This document shows positions 5,444 through 6,283 of a stretch of DNA of 6,283 nucleotides, piece after piece. The translations under genes and the position numbers were made by a program. Source of the stretch: an uncultured Flavobacteriales bacterium (GTDB lineage Bacteria; Bacteroidota; Bacteroidia; Flavobacteriales_D; Parvicellaceae); NCBI GenBank assembly GCA_938084875.1, contig CALKFX010000159.1, positions 1 through 6,283 of the forward strand. Direction: 5' to 3'. Within the stretch, counting starts at the first letter, position 1. Each line of letters begins with the position of its first letter. Under the pieces are notes generated by a model. That model worked only from the letters and a program-made list of their open reading frames with translations, was not told the origin of the DNA and made no database searches.

Positions 5444-6283
5444 ATGAAAACATTTCTTATTAAAAGGAATCCCGACTTTACCACACATGGAGTTCTTGTA
5501 AAGAGAAATATCGTAAATAAAGAATTTACAGAAAGGAGAATTAACGGCTTCCCCTACTCTAACAAGTTAAATATTGGAGATAAAATATTAGTCTCTGAAA
5601 CAAGTTATGGAATCTATGCTTATGGAAGTGTGACCAAAGTTGATGAAATAATTGAGTTTAATTCAGTAAATGAAATCTTAAATTATACAGAGAAAAACAA
5701 AATTAAAGACATCAAATATTGGTACAACTTAATTTTGAGATTTAAACAGAAAAAAGAAAACGATAATAATGCGGTTTTAAGATTTCAACGATATTTCATT
5801 CAGCAAAAATTACTCAACAGAACTATTCCATTTTTTGAAGAAATAAAAAGTCTGAAAAAAATTCAAAACTCAATTTACGAAGTCAAAGATTTAGAAATTT
5901 TAAAATCTATTGACTCGTTTATTAAAAAACCTAGAAGCATAAAATTAGAAAAATTTGACTCAAAAATTCCCAATAGTTTGAGGATGGATTTATATTCATT
6001 ATTCAACCAAAAATACAATATATCAACTTGGATAGATATAGACCATTTTATCCCAAAATCAGTAGGTGGGCCAGGAAATATAGCTGAAAATCTTGTTCCA
6101 GTTGGATTCTCACTAAATAGGTATAAAAGTAATGCTATTCCCAAAGGACTATTTTATCACGCAAATAAAAATAAGGAATTAAAAAAATACGTTAAAAAAG
6201 AATACTTAAAAGAAAATACTCCCAATTACATTTCCAATAAAGATTTTAAAAGTTCCAATGAAGATGCTAGAAAAATTATCGAC
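5444..6283 (+). CDS. HNH endonuclease with PUA/EVE-like N-terminal domain (3' end outside window)
   Basis: An open frame of 280 codons runs without a stop to the last base. ATG follows the KAP stop directly (TAAATG), implying co-transcription and possibly reinitiation. The C-terminal part has a clear HNH nuclease core: DIDHFIPKS at 198-206 (catalytic-type H201), GGPGNIAENL at 208-217 (N216), then SLNRYKSN at 223-230 (N225, K228). There is no CxxC zinc pair. Residues about 1-70 look like a small beta barrel: a first strand TFLIKRNP, then FPYSNKLNIGDKILV, then GIYAYGSVTKV. The strand, L-x-x-GD and G-x-V pattern resembles PUA/EVE/ASCH folds, some of which bind modified bases in DNA or RNA. A Lys/Glu-rich helical linker (about 75-185) joins the two. 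The protein probably cuts nucleic acid in the cytoplasm, with the N-terminal domain giving specificity. The nuclease call is firm; the N-terminal fold is inferred by eye. The missing C-terminus is probably short. Confidence 0.88.
   Translation, partial: MKTFLIKRNPDFTTHGVLVKRNIVNKEFTERRINGFPYSNKLNIGDKILVSETSYGIYAYGSVTKVDEIIEFNSVNEILNYTEKNKIKDIKYWYNLILRFKQKKENDNNAVLRFQRYFIQQKLLNRTIPFFEEIKSLKKIQNSIYEVKDLEILKSIDSFIKKPRSIKLEKFDSKIPNSLRMDLYSLFNQKYNISTWIDIDHFIPKSVGGPGNIAENLVPVGFSLNRYKSNAIPKGLFYHANKNKELKKYVKKEYLKENTPNYISNKDFKSSNEDARKIID

Noticed and set aside
5875..6144. Minus-strand 89-codon frame
   Set aside because: It is antisense to the HNH motif region, whose conserved residues show the plus strand is the coding one.
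3205..6283. QatABCD defence system
   Set aside because: Only the KAP ATPase resembles a component (QatA). No QueC-like or TatD-like gene is seen, and the partner here is an HNH nuclease; the unseen downstream sequence cannot be judged.

Overview
This window reads as chromosomal DNA from a Bacteroidota bacterium, most likely a flavobacterium-like lineage. The base composition is very AT-rich by eye. Start codons lack Shine-Dalgarno sequences and sit behind A/T-rich stretches. The one exported protein has a signal peptide ending in FGQ, and the shikimate enzymes carry Bacteroidota-like variants. The lineage is an inference from these traits, because no rRNA or marker phylogeny is present.

Left part (1-3119), ordinary chromosomal genes: the C-terminal third of aroB (3-dehydroquinate synthase) overlaps by 8 bases a complete aroA (EPSP synthase). 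These two shikimate-pathway enzymes are probably translated in a coupled way. A convergent gene for a DUF481-type outer-membrane beta-barrel protein overlaps the aroA stop by 18 bases. It is divergent, across 60 bases, from a compact six-helix voltage-gated potassium channel with a seven-charge S4 helix and a TVGYGD filter. A hairpin plus T8 terminator closes the channel gene.

Right part (3155-6283), the most interesting region: a tightly packed three-gene operon. It encodes a 92-aa basic, helical protein with what looks like a decayed zinc ribbon, then a 652-aa soluble KAP-family P-loop NTPase with an unrecognised C-terminal region. The last gene is an HNH endonuclease with a PUA/EVE-like beta domain at its N-terminus, and it runs off the window end. 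The spacings are 1 and 0 bases. A STAND/KAP-type ATPase joined to a nuclease with a possible modified-base-reading domain is the architecture expected of an anti-phage defence or modification-dependent restriction module. I do not recognise this exact combination as a named system. The defence role is inferred from domain content and gene packing, not shown.

No tRNA, rRNA, CRISPR array, insertion sequence or attachment site was seen. No stretch over 300 bases lacks a gene.
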